Notes: generated from the sequence alone by a model not told the origin. DNA of 64,000 nt from DASTPP01 sp035762175 (GCA_035762175.1 DASTPP010000106.1:1-64000); one strand, 5' to 3'; shown: positions 10,508 to 19,081, numbered from the stretch's first letter. Translations and numbers: made by a program.

Positions 10508-10597
10508 GGGGCGCGTCGAGCTCCGGCCCCCTCGCGCCCCGAGCCGGCCGGGGCGCGCGTTTCACCCCGCCGCGGGCGCCGTAGTAGAGTGGCCGCG

Positions 10598-11182
10598 ATG
10601 AGGGCCCCGCCCGAGACCGCCGCCGCCCCGCCCCGCCCGCCGCCCGGCCGCGTCGCGCCCGCCCTGGCCCTCGCCCTGGCCGCGGCGTCGGCCGGCTGCG
10701 GCAAGCCCGAGCCGAACGACCCCTCGGGGCTGCTGCCGGCCAGCGTCCAGCTCGCCGTCGACGAGCAGGCGGTGTTCAAGTCGGCCGAGCTCGAAGACTA
10801 CCGCATCGACGGCGCCGGCGTCGTCAGCGTCGCCACGACGCCGAAGTGGCTGGTGATCGGCGGCCTGCGCCCCGGCAAGACGACGCTGGTCGTCAAGCAG
10901 CGGGGCGGCAAGACCATCCACGCGACCGTGGTGGTGACCGACGGCCCGCCCCGGCGCGGCGTCGAGGTGCCCCTGCTCGCGGGCGAGACGCGCCTGCTCG
11001 AGGTGCCCGAGGTGCTTTCGTACGAAATCCGTAGCAAGGGCGTGTTCCAGGCCACGCTCGAGAGCCCGCGCCTGATCGGCGTGCTCGGCGTCGAGCCCGG
11101 CGTCGGCACGCTGGCCGTGCTCGGCAAGGGCGACGCCTACTCGCTCTACCGCGTCGTCGTCCGGCGCCGGCCCGAGAAGTGA
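10598..11182 (+). CDS. Lipoprotein with pilus-assembly/secretin N-terminal-like domains
   Basis: The 194-residue protein has a signal peptide ending in a lipobox (AASAGC, Cys about 28). Two similar all-beta units follow: one around VDEQAVFKSAELEDYRID with VIGGLRPGKTTLVVKQ, and a second around LLAGETRLLEVPEV with GVLGVEPGVGTLAVL. This pattern (a short-hydrophobic binding strand, then a 'G..pG..tl.v' strand) is that of the pilus assembly protein N-terminal domain found in CpaC-type secretins. No secretin domain is present. An outer-membrane-associated accessory role is inferred. ATG 10598 was preferred over GTG 10589. Confidence 0.7.
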   Translation: MRAPPETAAAPPRPPPGRVAPALALALAAASAGCGKPEPNDPSGLLPASVQLAVDEQAVFKSAELEDYRIDGAGVVSVATTPKWLVIGGLRPGKTTLVVKQRGGKTIHATVVVTDGPPRRGVEVPLLAGETRLLEVPEVLSYEIRSKGVFQATLESPRLIGVLGVEPGVGTLAVLGKGDAYSLYRVVVRRRPEK

Positions 11183-11321
11183 GGCGCCCGCGGGCCCCGG
11201 GCCCCCGCCCGGCGTTCGAGGGCGGGCCCGCCCGACCCCTCTCGCGACGCCGGGCGGGGCCTTCGGGCTCGACCAGCGGGGGCCCCGCCCCTGGGCGGGC
11301 GCCACCGGCCCGGCAAATGCT

Positions 11322-11831
11322 CTAACCCCCCGCCAGCAGGCGCCAGAGCCCGCTCGCCAGGTAGGCCGCGACCACGAGCGAGCCGACGAGCAGCGCGACC
11401 AGCGACGCCATGATGACGCCGACGAAGAGCCAATCGCCGAGCGTCGCCCGGCGCGCGACGCCCGCGGGCGCGGCGGCGTGGCGGCGCAAGAGCTCGAGGT
11501 TGCGCCGGTTGGCCTTCCACCAGAGGTCGAAGGCGTCGCCGACGACGGGCAGGGCGCCGGCCAGGTAGTCGACGGCGACGTTGAGGCCCATGCGGGCGAT
11601 GGTCACCTTCGGCACGCGGTGCCGGACGGCGGCGACGAGCAGGTAGAACGCCACGAGCGAGGTGGCCGTGTCGCCGAGGCCGGGCACGAGCCCGAGCAGC
11701 GCGTCGAGGCCGAAACGGACGCCGACCGCGGGCACGCGGAAGACGTCGTCCATCCAGCGGGCCAGATCTTCGAGGCCCTCGTCGAGGGCGGGGTCACGCC
11801 CGGTCGGGGCGCGGGCGAGCTCGCGGGTCAT
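11322..11831 (-). CDS. DUF4112 membrane protein
   Basis: The protein has 169 residues. The DUF4112 signature is clear: ARWMDDVFRVPAVGVRFG, then GLDALLGLVPGLGDTAT, and the ending PVVGDAFDLWWKANRRN. Hydrophobic stretches at about 45-70 and a C-terminal helix (about 138-162) make it an inner-membrane protein. The function is unknown. The ATG at 11831 fits family N-termini; the upstream in-frame ATG (11906) would add an unconserved lead. Confidence 0.9.
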   Translation of the reverse strand: MTRELARAPTGRDPALDEGLEDLARWMDDVFRVPAVGVRFGLDALLGLVPGLGDTATSLVAFYLLVAAVRHRVPKVTIARMGLNVAVDYLAGALPVVGDAFDLWWKANRRNLELLRRHAAAPAGVARRATLGDWLFVGVIMASLVALLVGSLVVAAYLASGLWRLLAGG

Positions 11832-12006
11832 GCCTCGAGTGTAAGCCACGCGGGGGCCGAGCACCCGTCCACCCCCGGCCGCGAGCCCGGCGTACGAGGC
11901 GCCCACGCCTGCTCGCGGGCCCGGCGCCGGAAGCGCCCACCCGGCGGCGAGCCCGGCGCGTCTGCCTTCGCACCGTCGCGGGGCCGGCCGCGGGCGCCGC
12001 GCGCGC

Positions 12007-12270
12007 TCAGCCGCGGGTCTGGCGCTGCACTTGCTCGATGATGGCGTCGGGGGCCCCGCTCGCGGGGGGCTCGTCTTCGGGGGCCGCGGGCGCGGACAAG
12101 AAGCGCGCGCCCTTCGGCTCGCCGCCCTCGGAGGCGTGCGCCTCGCGGGCGTCGGCGTCGCCTGCGCGCGAGACCACCACGAGCTCGACCTCGGTGCCTT
12201 CGGGCAGGTCGGTGGGCTCGTCGAGGGTCAGCCGGCCCATCGTCACGCGCGCGCGCAGCACCCTCGGCAT
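12007..12270 (-). CDS. DUF104/AF2212-type antitoxin-like protein
   Basis: This 87-residue protein has a first half of the DUF104 type (VRARVTMGRLTLDEPTDLP then EGTEVELVVV), a swapped-hairpin, AbrB-like antitoxin fold usually paired with a PIN toxin. No PIN-domain gene is adjacent on either strand. The second half is Ala/Glu/Pro-rich and ends AIIEQVQRQTRG. It may be an orphan antitoxin or a regulator that has lost its toxin. Confidence 0.7.
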   Translation of the reverse strand: MPRVLRARVTMGRLTLDEPTDLPEGTEVELVVVSRAGDADAREAHASEGGEPKGARFLSAPAAPEDEPPASGAPDAIIEQVQRQTRG

Positions 12271-12346
12271 GGGTCGAGTCTAGCCCCGCCCCGCGCCGCC
12301 TTCAGCCTCTCTTTGCGGCCGCGCCCCTTCGGCGGGGCGAGCGCCC

Positions 12347-12480
12347 GCCGGCGCGCCCCGCCGTGAGGAGCCCGAACGGGCCTCGGCGATGGCCGGCGCG
12401 CCCCGCCGTAAGGAGCCCGAACGGGCCTCGGCGATGGCCGGCGTGCCCCGCCGAAGGGGCCCGAACGAGCCTCGGCGACC
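12347..12480. repeat. 45-bp tandem repeat, about three copies
   Basis: Units start at 12347, 12392 and 12437 with exactly 45-bp spacing, and a fourth partial unit starts at 12481 after a 44-bp step. Each unit runs from gccggcgcgccccgccg to cctcggcgatg. The period is a multiple of three, but no real gene covers it. It fills most of the 309-bp gap between the antitoxin-like gene and the sugar-binding lipoprotein. Confidence 0.9.
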
Positions 12481-12579
12481 GCCGGCGCGAGCGCGGCCGC
12501 GGGGCTCGCGCGGCGGCGGCCTTTGCGGTACGTACAAACTCTTCGCCCGCGCTCGGCCTCCGCCGTGCGCCGACGCCCC

Positions 12580-13857
12580 ATGCTTACTCGCCACGCCCCG
12601 CTCGGGCTCGCCCTGCTCACGACCGCGGCCCTTGGGGCCTGCGGGGGCAACGCGGGCCCCGAGGGTGCGGCCGCCGCGAGCGCCTCGGCCCCGGCCTCCG
12701 CCTCGGCCCCGGCGCGCCCGCGGGCGGCGTGCGGGCGGCCCCTGACGCTCTGGCCCGCGCTCAAGGGCGACGAGCTGCGCTACGCGGCCGAGCGGGCGCG
12801 CGACTTCGCGCGGCAGAGCGGCGTCGCGGTCGAGGTCGTCGACGTGCCCTTCGACGAACTGCGCCAGCGCTTCGTGCAGGCGAGCGCGGCCGGCGCGCCC
12901 CCCGACATGCTCTACGGGCCGAACGACTGGGGCGGCGCCTTCGCCGAGGCGGGCCTGGTCGCCGACCTCGACGGGCGCCTCGACGCCAAGAAGTATTTCG
13001 ACCTCACGGCGAAGGCCGCGTCGTACCGCGGCAAGCTGATCGGCGTGCCCGAGTCGTTCGAGGTCGTCACCCAGTACTACAACGCGGCGCTCTTGCCGGG
13101 CGGCCTCGCGCGCCTCGACGAGGGCGCCGCCGCCGCGGGCAAGGTGCCGCCGGGGCGCTACGTCCTCGCCTACGAGGCCTCGAGCTCGTACTTCTCGGTG
13201 GCCTTTCTCCACGCCGTCGGCGGCCAGCTCTTCGACGAGGAGGGCAACTTCATCCTCGACGAGGGGGCCGCGACGCGCTGGCTCGCCCTGCTAAAGAAGG
13301 TCAAGCAGGCCGGCGGCATGCCCAAAGACGGCCGGGGCGCGACGGCCAAGGCGCTCTTCCTCGAGGGCCGCGTCGGCGCCTACTTCTCCGGCCCCTGGGA
13401 CTTGGCCGACATCAAGCGCGCCCGCGGCTCCGACTGGCAGCTCGCCAAGCTGCCGGCCGCCGGCCTCGGCGAGGCCAAGCCCTTCCTCGGGGTGAAGCTG
13501 CTCTACGTCTCGAGCAAGTCGCCCTGCGTCGAGGCGGCCCTCGCGTTCGCCGAGTCGCTCTCGGGCCTCGACGCCGAGCTCGAGTGGGTGAAGGCGGTCA
13601 ACCCCGCCCACCTGCCGGCGCTCTCGGCGGTCTACCGCGACGCGTCCGTGCGCGAGAACGCGGCCGTGCAGAGCTTTCTGTTGCAGGCCGAGTCGAGCGT
13701 GCCCTTCCCGAACGCGCCCGCGCTGGGCGAGGTCTGGGGGCCCGCCGACGAGGCGATCAAGGCGGTGCTCGAGCGCGGCACGCCGCCCGCGGCCGCGGCG
13801 AAGAAGATGCTGGCGGCGATTCGGGCGAACTTGCGCGCGCTGACGCCGGCGCGCTGA
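12580..13857 (+). CDS. Sugar ABC transporter substrate-binding lipoprotein (MalE-like)
   Basis: The 425-residue lipoprotein has signal peptide LGLALLTTAALGAC with lipobox Cys about 20. The mature protein is a family 1 extracellular solute-binding protein. TLWPALKGDELRYAAERARDF, PPDMLYGPNDWGGAFAEAG, VTQYYNAALL and GRVGAYFSGPWDLADIKRA are the usual landmarks (the last holds the sugar-cleft 'A....G.W' motif). It would bind maltodextrin or a similar sugar in the periplasm. No permease or ATPase is nearby, so it is an orphan here. The window's secreted GH13 enzymes could supply its ligand; this is inference. Confidence 0.9.
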   Translation: MLTRHAPLGLALLTTAALGACGGNAGPEGAAAASASAPASASAPARPRAACGRPLTLWPALKGDELRYAAERARDFARQSGVAVEVVDVPFDELRQRFVQASAAGAPPDMLYGPNDWGGAFAEAGLVADLDGRLDAKKYFDLTAKAASYRGKLIGVPESFEVVTQYYNAALLPGGLARLDEGAAAAGKVPPGRYVLAYEASSSYFSVAFLHAVGGQLFDEEGNFILDEGAATRWLALLKKVKQAGGMPKDGRGATAKALFLEGRVGAYFSGPWDLADIKRARGSDWQLAKLPAAGLGEAKPFLGVKLLYVSSKSPCVEAALAFAESLSGLDAELEWVKAVNPAHLPALSAVYRDASVRENAAVQSFLLQAESSVPFPNAPALGEVWGPADEAIKAVLERGTPPAAAAKKMLAAIRANLRALTPAR

Positions 13858-14395
13858 CGCCGCCGCGCCCCGCCCGACCGCCCACGCCCTCGGCCCGCGC
13901 GGTCGAGCGCTTCGAGCGCGGCGCCCTCCCCCCAAGGCGAGCAGGCGAGCGCTTCGTTCAGGGCCTTTCTAACCCGAGCGAAGCACGCGAGTGCTTCGCT
14001 TGAGGTGGCCCCCACCCTCCGGGAAGCACTCGCGTGCTTCGCTCGAGGTGGCCCCCACCCTCCGGGAAGCACTCGAGTGCTTCGCTCAGAGGGGTACCTA
14101 CCCCAAAGCGAGCACGCGAGTGCTTTGATCGAGGTGGCTCCCACCCTCCGGGAAGCACTCGCGTGCTTCGCTCGGGGTCTTTCTACCTCAGTCGAAGCGG
14201 TCGAGCGCTTCGGCGGGGCAGAATTCCGGCCCGGCTTGGTCTGCCGCCCCCCGCCGATTCCTGGCTTCAGCGACGATAGCCTGCTCGACGGCGGGCTCTC
14301 GCGCCACCAGGCACGCCCCTTGCTTGAATGGCTGAGCTCCCGGGCGAGCGCCGGCCCGGGTGGCCGCGCTAAGCTATCGACCCCACCTCTTCCTC
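13858..14395. other. Non-coding region with palindrome array
   Basis: No convincing gene. The region is dominated by the palindrome array listed separately. The last 180 bases before the DUF2071 gene show no recognisable signal. Confidence 0.7.
13901..14211. repeat. REP-like array of palindromes spaced 41-45 bp
   Basis: Palindromes centred on the 18-mer GAAGCACTCGAGTGCTTC recur at 13979-13998, 14023-14040, 14066-14083 (perfect), about 14105-14125 (variant), 14152-14169 and 14194-14211 (degenerate). Weaker relatives lie at 13901-13920 and about 13938-13957. Three of the spacers share gaggtggcccccaccctccgg or a close variant of it, itself a GGTGG/CCACC inverted repeat. Alternating hairpins like this resemble REP/BIME clusters. 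Spacing is not a multiple of three, so it is not coding. Confidence 0.9.
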
Positions 14396-15109
14396 ATGGA
14401 CCGCCTCGCCCCCGCCCGCCGGCCCGCCGGCCCGAACGCCGGCACGCAGCGTTGGCGCGATCTGCTCTTCGTGCACTACGACGTCCCGCCCGAGCTCGTG
14501 CGGCCGCTCGTGCCCCGCGAGCTCGAGCTCGATCTGTGGCAAGGCCGCTGCCTGGTCGGCGTCGTGCCTTTCGCGATGTTCGGGGTGCGTCCGCGCTGGG
14601 CGCCCTTCGGCTTCGACTTTCTCGAGCTCAACGTGCGCGTCTACGTGCACGCCGGGGGGCGGCCGGGCGTCTGGTTCCTGAGCCTCGACGCCGCCAACCC
14701 GCTCGCCGTCTGGGCGGCGCGCCTCGGCTGGGGCCTGCCCTACGAACACGCGTCGATGCAGATGAAGAAGCGCGGCGACGCGATCGACTACGCCTCGCGC
14801 CGGCGCGGCCCGGGGGCGCGCGGGGCCGTGCTGCGGGCGAGCTACGCCGTGGGGGCGCCCTTCGGCGAGGCCCGGCCCGACACCCTCGAGCACTTCTTGG
14901 TCGAGCGCTACCTGCTCTTTTCGAAGCACCGCGGGGCCTTGCTGGTCGGGCAGGTGCACCACCCGCCTTACCCCGTCCGGCACGCCGACCTCGGGCCGAT
15001 CGAGCAGACGATGCTCTCGGCCAACGGCATCGAGGGCGAGCACCCGATCGTCAGCACCCTTTACAGCCCGGGCGTCGACGTCGAGGTCTTCGCGCTGCGG
15101 CCGCTCTGA
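14396..15109 (+). CDS. DUF2071 (YqjF-like) protein
   Basis: The protein has 237 residues. The DUF2071 pattern is plain: QRWRDLLFVHYDVPPELVRPL near the N-terminus, VPFAMFGVRPRW, FLELNVRVYV, and GVWFLSLDAANPLAVWAAR. The family (Bacillus YqjF and relatives) adopts an acetoacetate-decarboxylase-like fold and its role is unknown. ATG 14396 was chosen; a GTG at 14360 would add 12 residues. It is followed directly by the composite inverted-repeat element. Confidence 0.9.
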   Translation: MDRLAPARRPAGPNAGTQRWRDLLFVHYDVPPELVRPLVPRELELDLWQGRCLVGVVPFAMFGVRPRWAPFGFDFLELNVRVYVHAGGRPGVWFLSLDAANPLAVWAARLGWGLPYEHASMQMKKRGDAIDYASRRRGPGARGAVLRASYAVGAPFGEARPDTLEHFLVERYLLFSKHRGALLVGQVHHPPYPVRHADLGPIEQTMLSANGIEGEHPIVSTLYSPGVDVEVFALRPL

Positions 15110-15173
15110 ATTTAGGCGGCTGGTGACGGTGCGCGCCCGGCGGCCCCTGACGAAAGAAGGTGGTTCGAAACGC

Positions 15174-15410
15174 GGCGGTTGCCCCCGAGTGAACTCGGGG
15201 GCAGCGAACGCCCGCGGAAACGGCGCTTCAAGCCCTGCCCGGAGGCAGGGCTCCCGCGTCGCGTGCGGATTCGCCGGCTCGCCCGGCCGCCGAAGCCCGT
15301 GCGAGCCCTGCCCCCGGCGAGGGGGCGGGCTTAACGCATCGAATCGACCCGCTTCCGCGCGGCACGACATGGCGTTCGCTGCCCCCGACTTTCAGTCGGG
15401 GGCAACCGCC
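15174..15410. mobile_element. MITE-like element with hairpin-bearing inverted ends
   Basis: The ends 15174-15212 and 15371-15410 are near-perfect inverted copies of about 39 bp (they differ at a few loop positions and by one base in length). Each end itself folds into a hairpin: 15181-15202 (9-bp stem, TGAA loop) and 15381-15403 (10-bp stem, TTC loop). Inside are two more hairpins, 15231-15252 and about 15304-15332, both built on agccctgcc. No ORF is carried. The element ends three bases from the response-regulator stop. It looks like a non-autonomous, REP-derived or MITE element. Confidence 0.8.
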
Positions 15411-15412
15411 GC

Positions 15413-16309
15413 TCAGCCCTCGCGGGTGAGGCGGCGAATCTCTTCTTTGATCAGGGTCTCGGCGAGGGTCGGGACGACCTCCCAGACGACTTTTTCGACG
15501 ATCTCGCGCGAGAGCGCGAGCACGGCCTCGGCCTGGGCGGGCGTCAGGCCGAGCGAGGCGACGCGCTCGTTGACGTGGTGGTCGATGGCGACCACGCCCG
15601 AGGCGGCCGCGTGAGGGGCGGCGGCCGGGGGCGGCGGCTGCGGCGGCGGCGGTTGGACGGGCGGGGGGCCGGGGTCGAGCAGGGGCGCCGAGGGCTGGCG
15701 GGGCTGGACGACGGGCGGGGGCTGCGGCGTGGCGCGGCCGTCGAGCGCGGCGCCGGCGGCGTTGGAGGCGACGCTGCGGTTGATCGCGCTCGCGCCCTGG
15801 ATCGAGGGGGCCGTCGGCCGCGTCATGATGGGCGGCGCGACGCCGCGGATCTCGCCCGAGCCCATCGGGGGGCGCATGGGCGGCGGGGGCGGCGCCGCGG
15901 GGGCGACGGGCTGCGGGGCCGGGGCGGCGGCGCCCGCGATCGAGGCCTTGGCCAGGACGAGCTTGCGCACCTTCTCGATGAGCTGTTGGGTATCGAAGGG
16001 CTTGTCGATGAAGTCGTCGACGCCGGCCGACGAGCCCCGGGTCGGGTCGTAAGGCCCCTGCTTCGACGAGAGCAGGACGACCCCGAGCGCGGGGTTGTCA
16101 CCCTTCAGGGCCTTGCAAACCGCGTAGCCGTCTTGGTCCGGCAGGTTGGCGTCGACGAGCACCACGGCGGGTCGGTCGGACGAGGCCCGCTTCAGGGCGG
16201 CGTCGGCGCTTTCGGCGGAAAGTAGGCGGTAGTCCTCGCCGGCGAAGGTAATCTCGAGGACTTTCCGCATCGTGACGCTGTCGTCGACGGCGAGCAGGGT
16301 GGTGGTCAC
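15413..16309 (-). CDS. Response regulator with Pro-rich linker and helical C-terminus
   Basis: The 298-residue protein has a receiver domain (1-120) with D9/D10, phospho-acceptor D53 (LVDANLPDQDGY) and K103 (DKPF). No DNA-binding domain follows. Instead there is a long Pro/Ala-rich linker (about 125-235) and a conserved helical end with VEKVVWEVVPTLAETLIKEE. This end occurs in many deltaproteobacterial regulators and looks like a protein-binding helix pair. The REC/Pro-rich/helix layout recalls polarity regulators such as RomR, but I cannot claim orthology. No partner kinase is adjacent. Confidence 0.88.
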   Translation of the reverse strand: MTTTLLAVDDSVTMRKVLEITFAGEDYRLLSAESADAALKRASSDRPAVVLVDANLPDQDGYAVCKALKGDNPALGVVLLSSKQGPYDPTRGSSAGVDDFIDKPFDTQQLIEKVRKLVLAKASIAGAAAPAPQPVAPAAPPPPPMRPPMGSGEIRGVAPPIMTRPTAPSIQGASAINRSVASNAAGAALDGRATPQPPPVVQPRQPSAPLLDPGPPPVQPPPPQPPPPAAAPHAAASGVVAIDHHVNERVASLGLTPAQAEAVLALSREIVEKVVWEVVPTLAETLIKEEIRRLTREG

Positions 16310-16595
16310 CTGGGGGGGGTCTCCTGCGGGGCGGGGTACGGGGTTCGCTGCGGGCGGGCCCGCTCGGAGGGGGGCCGCTCGGGTGGGGGGAGGGGGGCCG
16401 CGGAAGGCTGCGGCGCCGCGTGGGCGATGGGTTCGGGCCCTCCTCCCTAGCCTGGCGGCGGGTCGAATGTTCGCGTGCCGCGCGCAGCGCTGTCAACCTT
16501 TCGGGCCCCCGCCCGGACGCTCTTTCGCCCCGCGGGGCGCGCGGCGGCAGGCTGCGGGGGGCGGGGCGGGGCCTTCGGGCCCCTTCGGCCGGCCC

Positions 16596-17561
16596 TCACG
16601 ACAGCCCGAGGGCGCGGCGGATGCGGCCGAGCGGCTCGGCCTCGTCGGGCACGAAGGCCTCGCCGGTGATGCGCGCGAAGGCCTCGGCGTAGCGGAAGGA
16701 GGCCTCGACCCGCAGGTCGTCGGGCAGGGGAGGCGGGGGGCCGTCGCCGCGGTAGCCCTGGGCGGCCAGCCAGCGCCGCACGTACTCTTTGTCGAAGCCC
16801 TCGGGCTCTTCGCCGGCGGCGAAGCGCGCCTCGTAGCCGGCCGCGTACCAGAGGCGCGACGAGTCGGGCGTGTGAACCTCGTCGATGACGACGATCTCGC
16901 CCGAGGGGGCGCGGCCGAACTCGTACTTGGTGTCGACGAGCAAGAGGCCCCGCTCGGCGCAGTGCCGCTGCCCGAAGGCGAAGAGGGCCTCGGCGAGGGC
17001 GGCGGCGGCGTCGAAGTCGCGGGCCGAGATGGCCCCGGCGGCGAGCAGCTCGGCGCGCGAGACCGACAGATCGTGCCCGCCCTTCTCGGCCTTGGTGCTC
17101 GGGGTCAAGATCGGGCGCTCGAGGCGCTGGTTCTTGCGCAGCCCCTCGGGCAGGCGGTGGCCGCAGAAGGTGCGCTCGCCGCGCTCGTAGTGGGTCCACA
17201 GGCTCGTCGAGGTCACGCCCGTGATGTAGGCCCGCATCACGAACTCGACCGCCAGGGGCTCGCACTCGATCGCCTCGGTGACGTTCGGGTCGGGCACGCG
17301 CCGCAGGTGGTTCGGCGCGACCGCGCGCGTCTGCTCGAACCAGAAGGCCGCGAGCCGGTTGAGCATCTGCCCCTTGTAGGGCAGCGTGCCGAGCACGCGA
17401 TCGAAGGCGCTCACGCGGTCGGTGGCGACGAGAATGCGGCGGCCGTCGCCGGTGACGTAGTTGTCGCGAACCTTGCCCTCGTAGCGACGCCCGAGCCCCC
17501 CGAGGTCGGTTCGCTCGAGCGCGGAGGGCAGGGCCGCACGTAGTTGCTCGCGGAGCGTCAT
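16596..17561 (-). CDS. purC: Phosphoribosylaminoimidazole-succinocarboxamide synthase
   Basis: The 321-residue SAICAR synthase joins CAIR and aspartate with ATP hydrolysis in purine synthesis. Motifs: RRYEGKVRDNY, LVATDRVSAFD, LPYKGQMLNRLAAFWFE, VRAYITG-type (VMRAYITGVTSTSLW), ILTPSTKAEKGGHD, LLVDTKYEFG and IDEVHTPDSSRLW. The long form fits the yeast-like/proteobacterial class of about 300 residues. It is monocistronic; purK and purE are 8 kb away. Confidence 0.97.
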   Translation of the reverse strand: MTLREQLRAALPSALERTDLGGLGRRYEGKVRDNYVTGDGRRILVATDRVSAFDRVLGTLPYKGQMLNRLAAFWFEQTRAVAPNHLRRVPDPNVTEAIECEPLAVEFVMRAYITGVTSTSLWTHYERGERTFCGHRLPEGLRKNQRLERPILTPSTKAEKGGHDLSVSRAELLAAGAISARDFDAAAALAEALFAFGQRHCAERGLLLVDTKYEFGRAPSGEIVVIDEVHTPDSSRLWYAAGYEARFAAGEEPEGFDKEYVRRWLAAQGYRGDGPPPPLPDDLRVEASFRYAEAFARITGEAFVPDEAEPLGRIRRALGLS

Positions 17562-17648
17562 GGTCAGGGGCAGGCCTTAGCGCAGTCCGCCCCCCGCGAC
17601 GAGGGGGCCCGTTGCCGGGCGGGGCGGCGGCCGCGTAAGCTCGGGCCC

Positions 17649-18827
17649 ATGTGGGGCGCCCAGGGGCCGACGCCTGCGCCCGCGCCCCCGGGGGCGGCGG
17701 GGCCGGCCCGCGCGCTGCGGGCGGCGATCGGGCTCGCGAGCGTGCTGGTCGCGACCGCGACCGTGCCCCGCGTCGTGTGCGGCCGGCCGGCCGGCGCCTA
17801 CGTCGCGGGCGAGGCCGAGGCCCAAGACGAGCTCGCCCGCGACGTCGCGCGCGCGGTGCTCGGGCAGCGCGAGCTCACCTTCTATCACACCGGCAACGAG
17901 CGCTTCGACGGGCAGTCGGCCGTCGCCGCCTACCAGATGGCCGCGCTCGGCCTCGGCCAGATCGCGCTCGACCACCCCGAGCGGCGCGAAGGCTACCTGC
18001 CGGCGCTGCGCCGCGCGGCCGACCGCCTCGCCGACCCGCGCACGCTGCGCTACGCCGCGCGCCGCTGGGGGCAGCACGCCGCCACGCGCCTGGGCCCGGG
18101 CGAGGGGCACGCGTACGCCGGCTACATCAACCTGGGGCTCGGCATCGTGCGCGCGCTCGACCCCGAGACCCCGCACGCGGCGCTGCACGATCGGCTGACG
18201 CGCGAGCTCGAGCGGCGCCTCGAGGCGAGCCCGACGGGGCTCATCGAGACCTACCCGGGCGAGACCTTCCCGCCCGACGTGGCGGCCGTCGCGGGCTCGA
18301 TCGGGCTGCACGCGAGCGCGACCGGGAGGCCCCCGCCCGCCTGGCTCGAGGCGTGGGCCGAGCGCTTCGCCCGCTGCGCCGTCGACGGCTCGGGCTACCT
18401 CGTGCAGCAGGTCAAGAGCGGCTCCTGCGCCCCGGTCGACGGGCCGCGGGGCTCGGGCACGGCGATCGCGGCCTACTTTCTGAGCTTCGCCCACCGCGGC
18501 CTCTCGCGCCGGCTGCACGAGGGGCTCAAAGCGGAGGGGCGCCGCACGCTCTTCGGCTTCGCCGCCGTGCGCGAGTACGCCCGCGGCGTTCACGGCGCGG
18601 GCGACGTGAACGCCGGGCCCATCATCTTCGGCGTCTCGGTCGGCGCGACGGGCTTCGCGCTCGGCTCGGCCCGCGCGCACGGCGACGAGGCGTTCTTCCG
18701 CGAGCTCTACCGCAGCGCGCACCTCTTCGGCGCGCCCGTCGAGCGCGAAGGGGCGCGGCACTTCGCCCTCGGCGGCGCGCTCGGCAACGCGCTCTTGCTC
18801 GCCATGCTGACCGCGAGGCCCGGGTGA
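17649..18827 (+). CDS. Hypothetical protein, possible (alpha/alpha)6-barrel
   Basis: The protein has 392 residues. The N-terminus has a Pro-rich lead and one hydrophobic segment (about 24-44: GLASVLVATATVP), a membrane anchor or signal peptide. The remainder is helical with repeated short motifs (AYAGYINLGLGIV, LIETYPGETFPPDVAAVAGS, GDVNAGPIIFGVSVGATGF). The YPGETFPPD and aromatic/Gly patterns resemble (alpha/alpha)6-barrel enzymes such as the linalool dehydratase/isomerase group, but this is a weak resemblance. Its TGA overlaps the GTG of a small membrane-protein gene. Confidence 0.75.
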   Translation: MWGAQGPTPAPAPPGAAGPARALRAAIGLASVLVATATVPRVVCGRPAGAYVAGEAEAQDELARDVARAVLGQRELTFYHTGNERFDGQSAVAAYQMAALGLGQIALDHPERREGYLPALRRAADRLADPRTLRYAARRWGQHAATRLGPGEGHAYAGYINLGLGIVRALDPETPHAALHDRLTRELERRLEASPTGLIETYPGETFPPDVAAVAGSIGLHASATGRPPPAWLEAWAERFARCAVDGSGYLVQQVKSGSCAPVDGPRGSGTAIAAYFLSFAHRGLSRRLHEGLKAEGRRTLFGFAAVREYARGVHGAGDVNAGPIIFGVSVGATGFALGSARAHGDEAFFRELYRSAHLFGAPVEREGARHFALGGALGNALLLAMLTARPG

Positions 18828-19081
18828 GGGTCGCCCTGCGGCGGTACGCTCGCCCGGCGGCGCTGACGGCGCTCGCCGCGATCGCGCACGAACTCGTGGC
18901 CGCCGAGGCCGCCTCGGGCGACCCCTTCGCGGCGCTGATCGCCGGGCGCCCGGGCCTGGCCCTGCTCGCCCTCGCGCTGCTCGCGCTGCGCCTCGCGCTC
19001 GTCGTCGTCGCGCCCGCCTTCTGGCTGCGCGCGCTCGCGCTCGAGGCGTGGCGGGCGTACGGCGCGCGGGGCCGGGGCTGA
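18824..19081 (+). CDS. Small membrane protein, translationally coupled
   Basis: This is an 85-residue open frame starting at GTG 18824, overlapping the stop of the preceding gene as GTGA. It is basic at the N-terminus (RVALRRYARP), then has one moderate and one strong hydrophobic segment (about 45-66, ALLALALLALRLALVVVAP). It ends in a basic tail. The start overlap and third-position G/C support it. Its last bases lie inside the left arm of a 37-bp inverted repeat, so the 3' end may have been added by that element. Confidence 0.55.
   Translation: MRVALRRYARPAALTALAAIAHELVAAEAASGDPFAALIAGRPGLALLALALLALRLALVVVAPAFWLRALALEAWRAYGARGRG

Noticed and set aside
9432..10565. A 377-codon minus-strand frame over the rdgB region
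   Set aside because: It overlaps the rdgB motifs and has only Arg/Gly-rich low-complexity translation.
13901..14211. CRISPR array
   Set aside because: The repeated unit is itself palindromic, spacers are also repeats rather than unique, and no cas gene is present.
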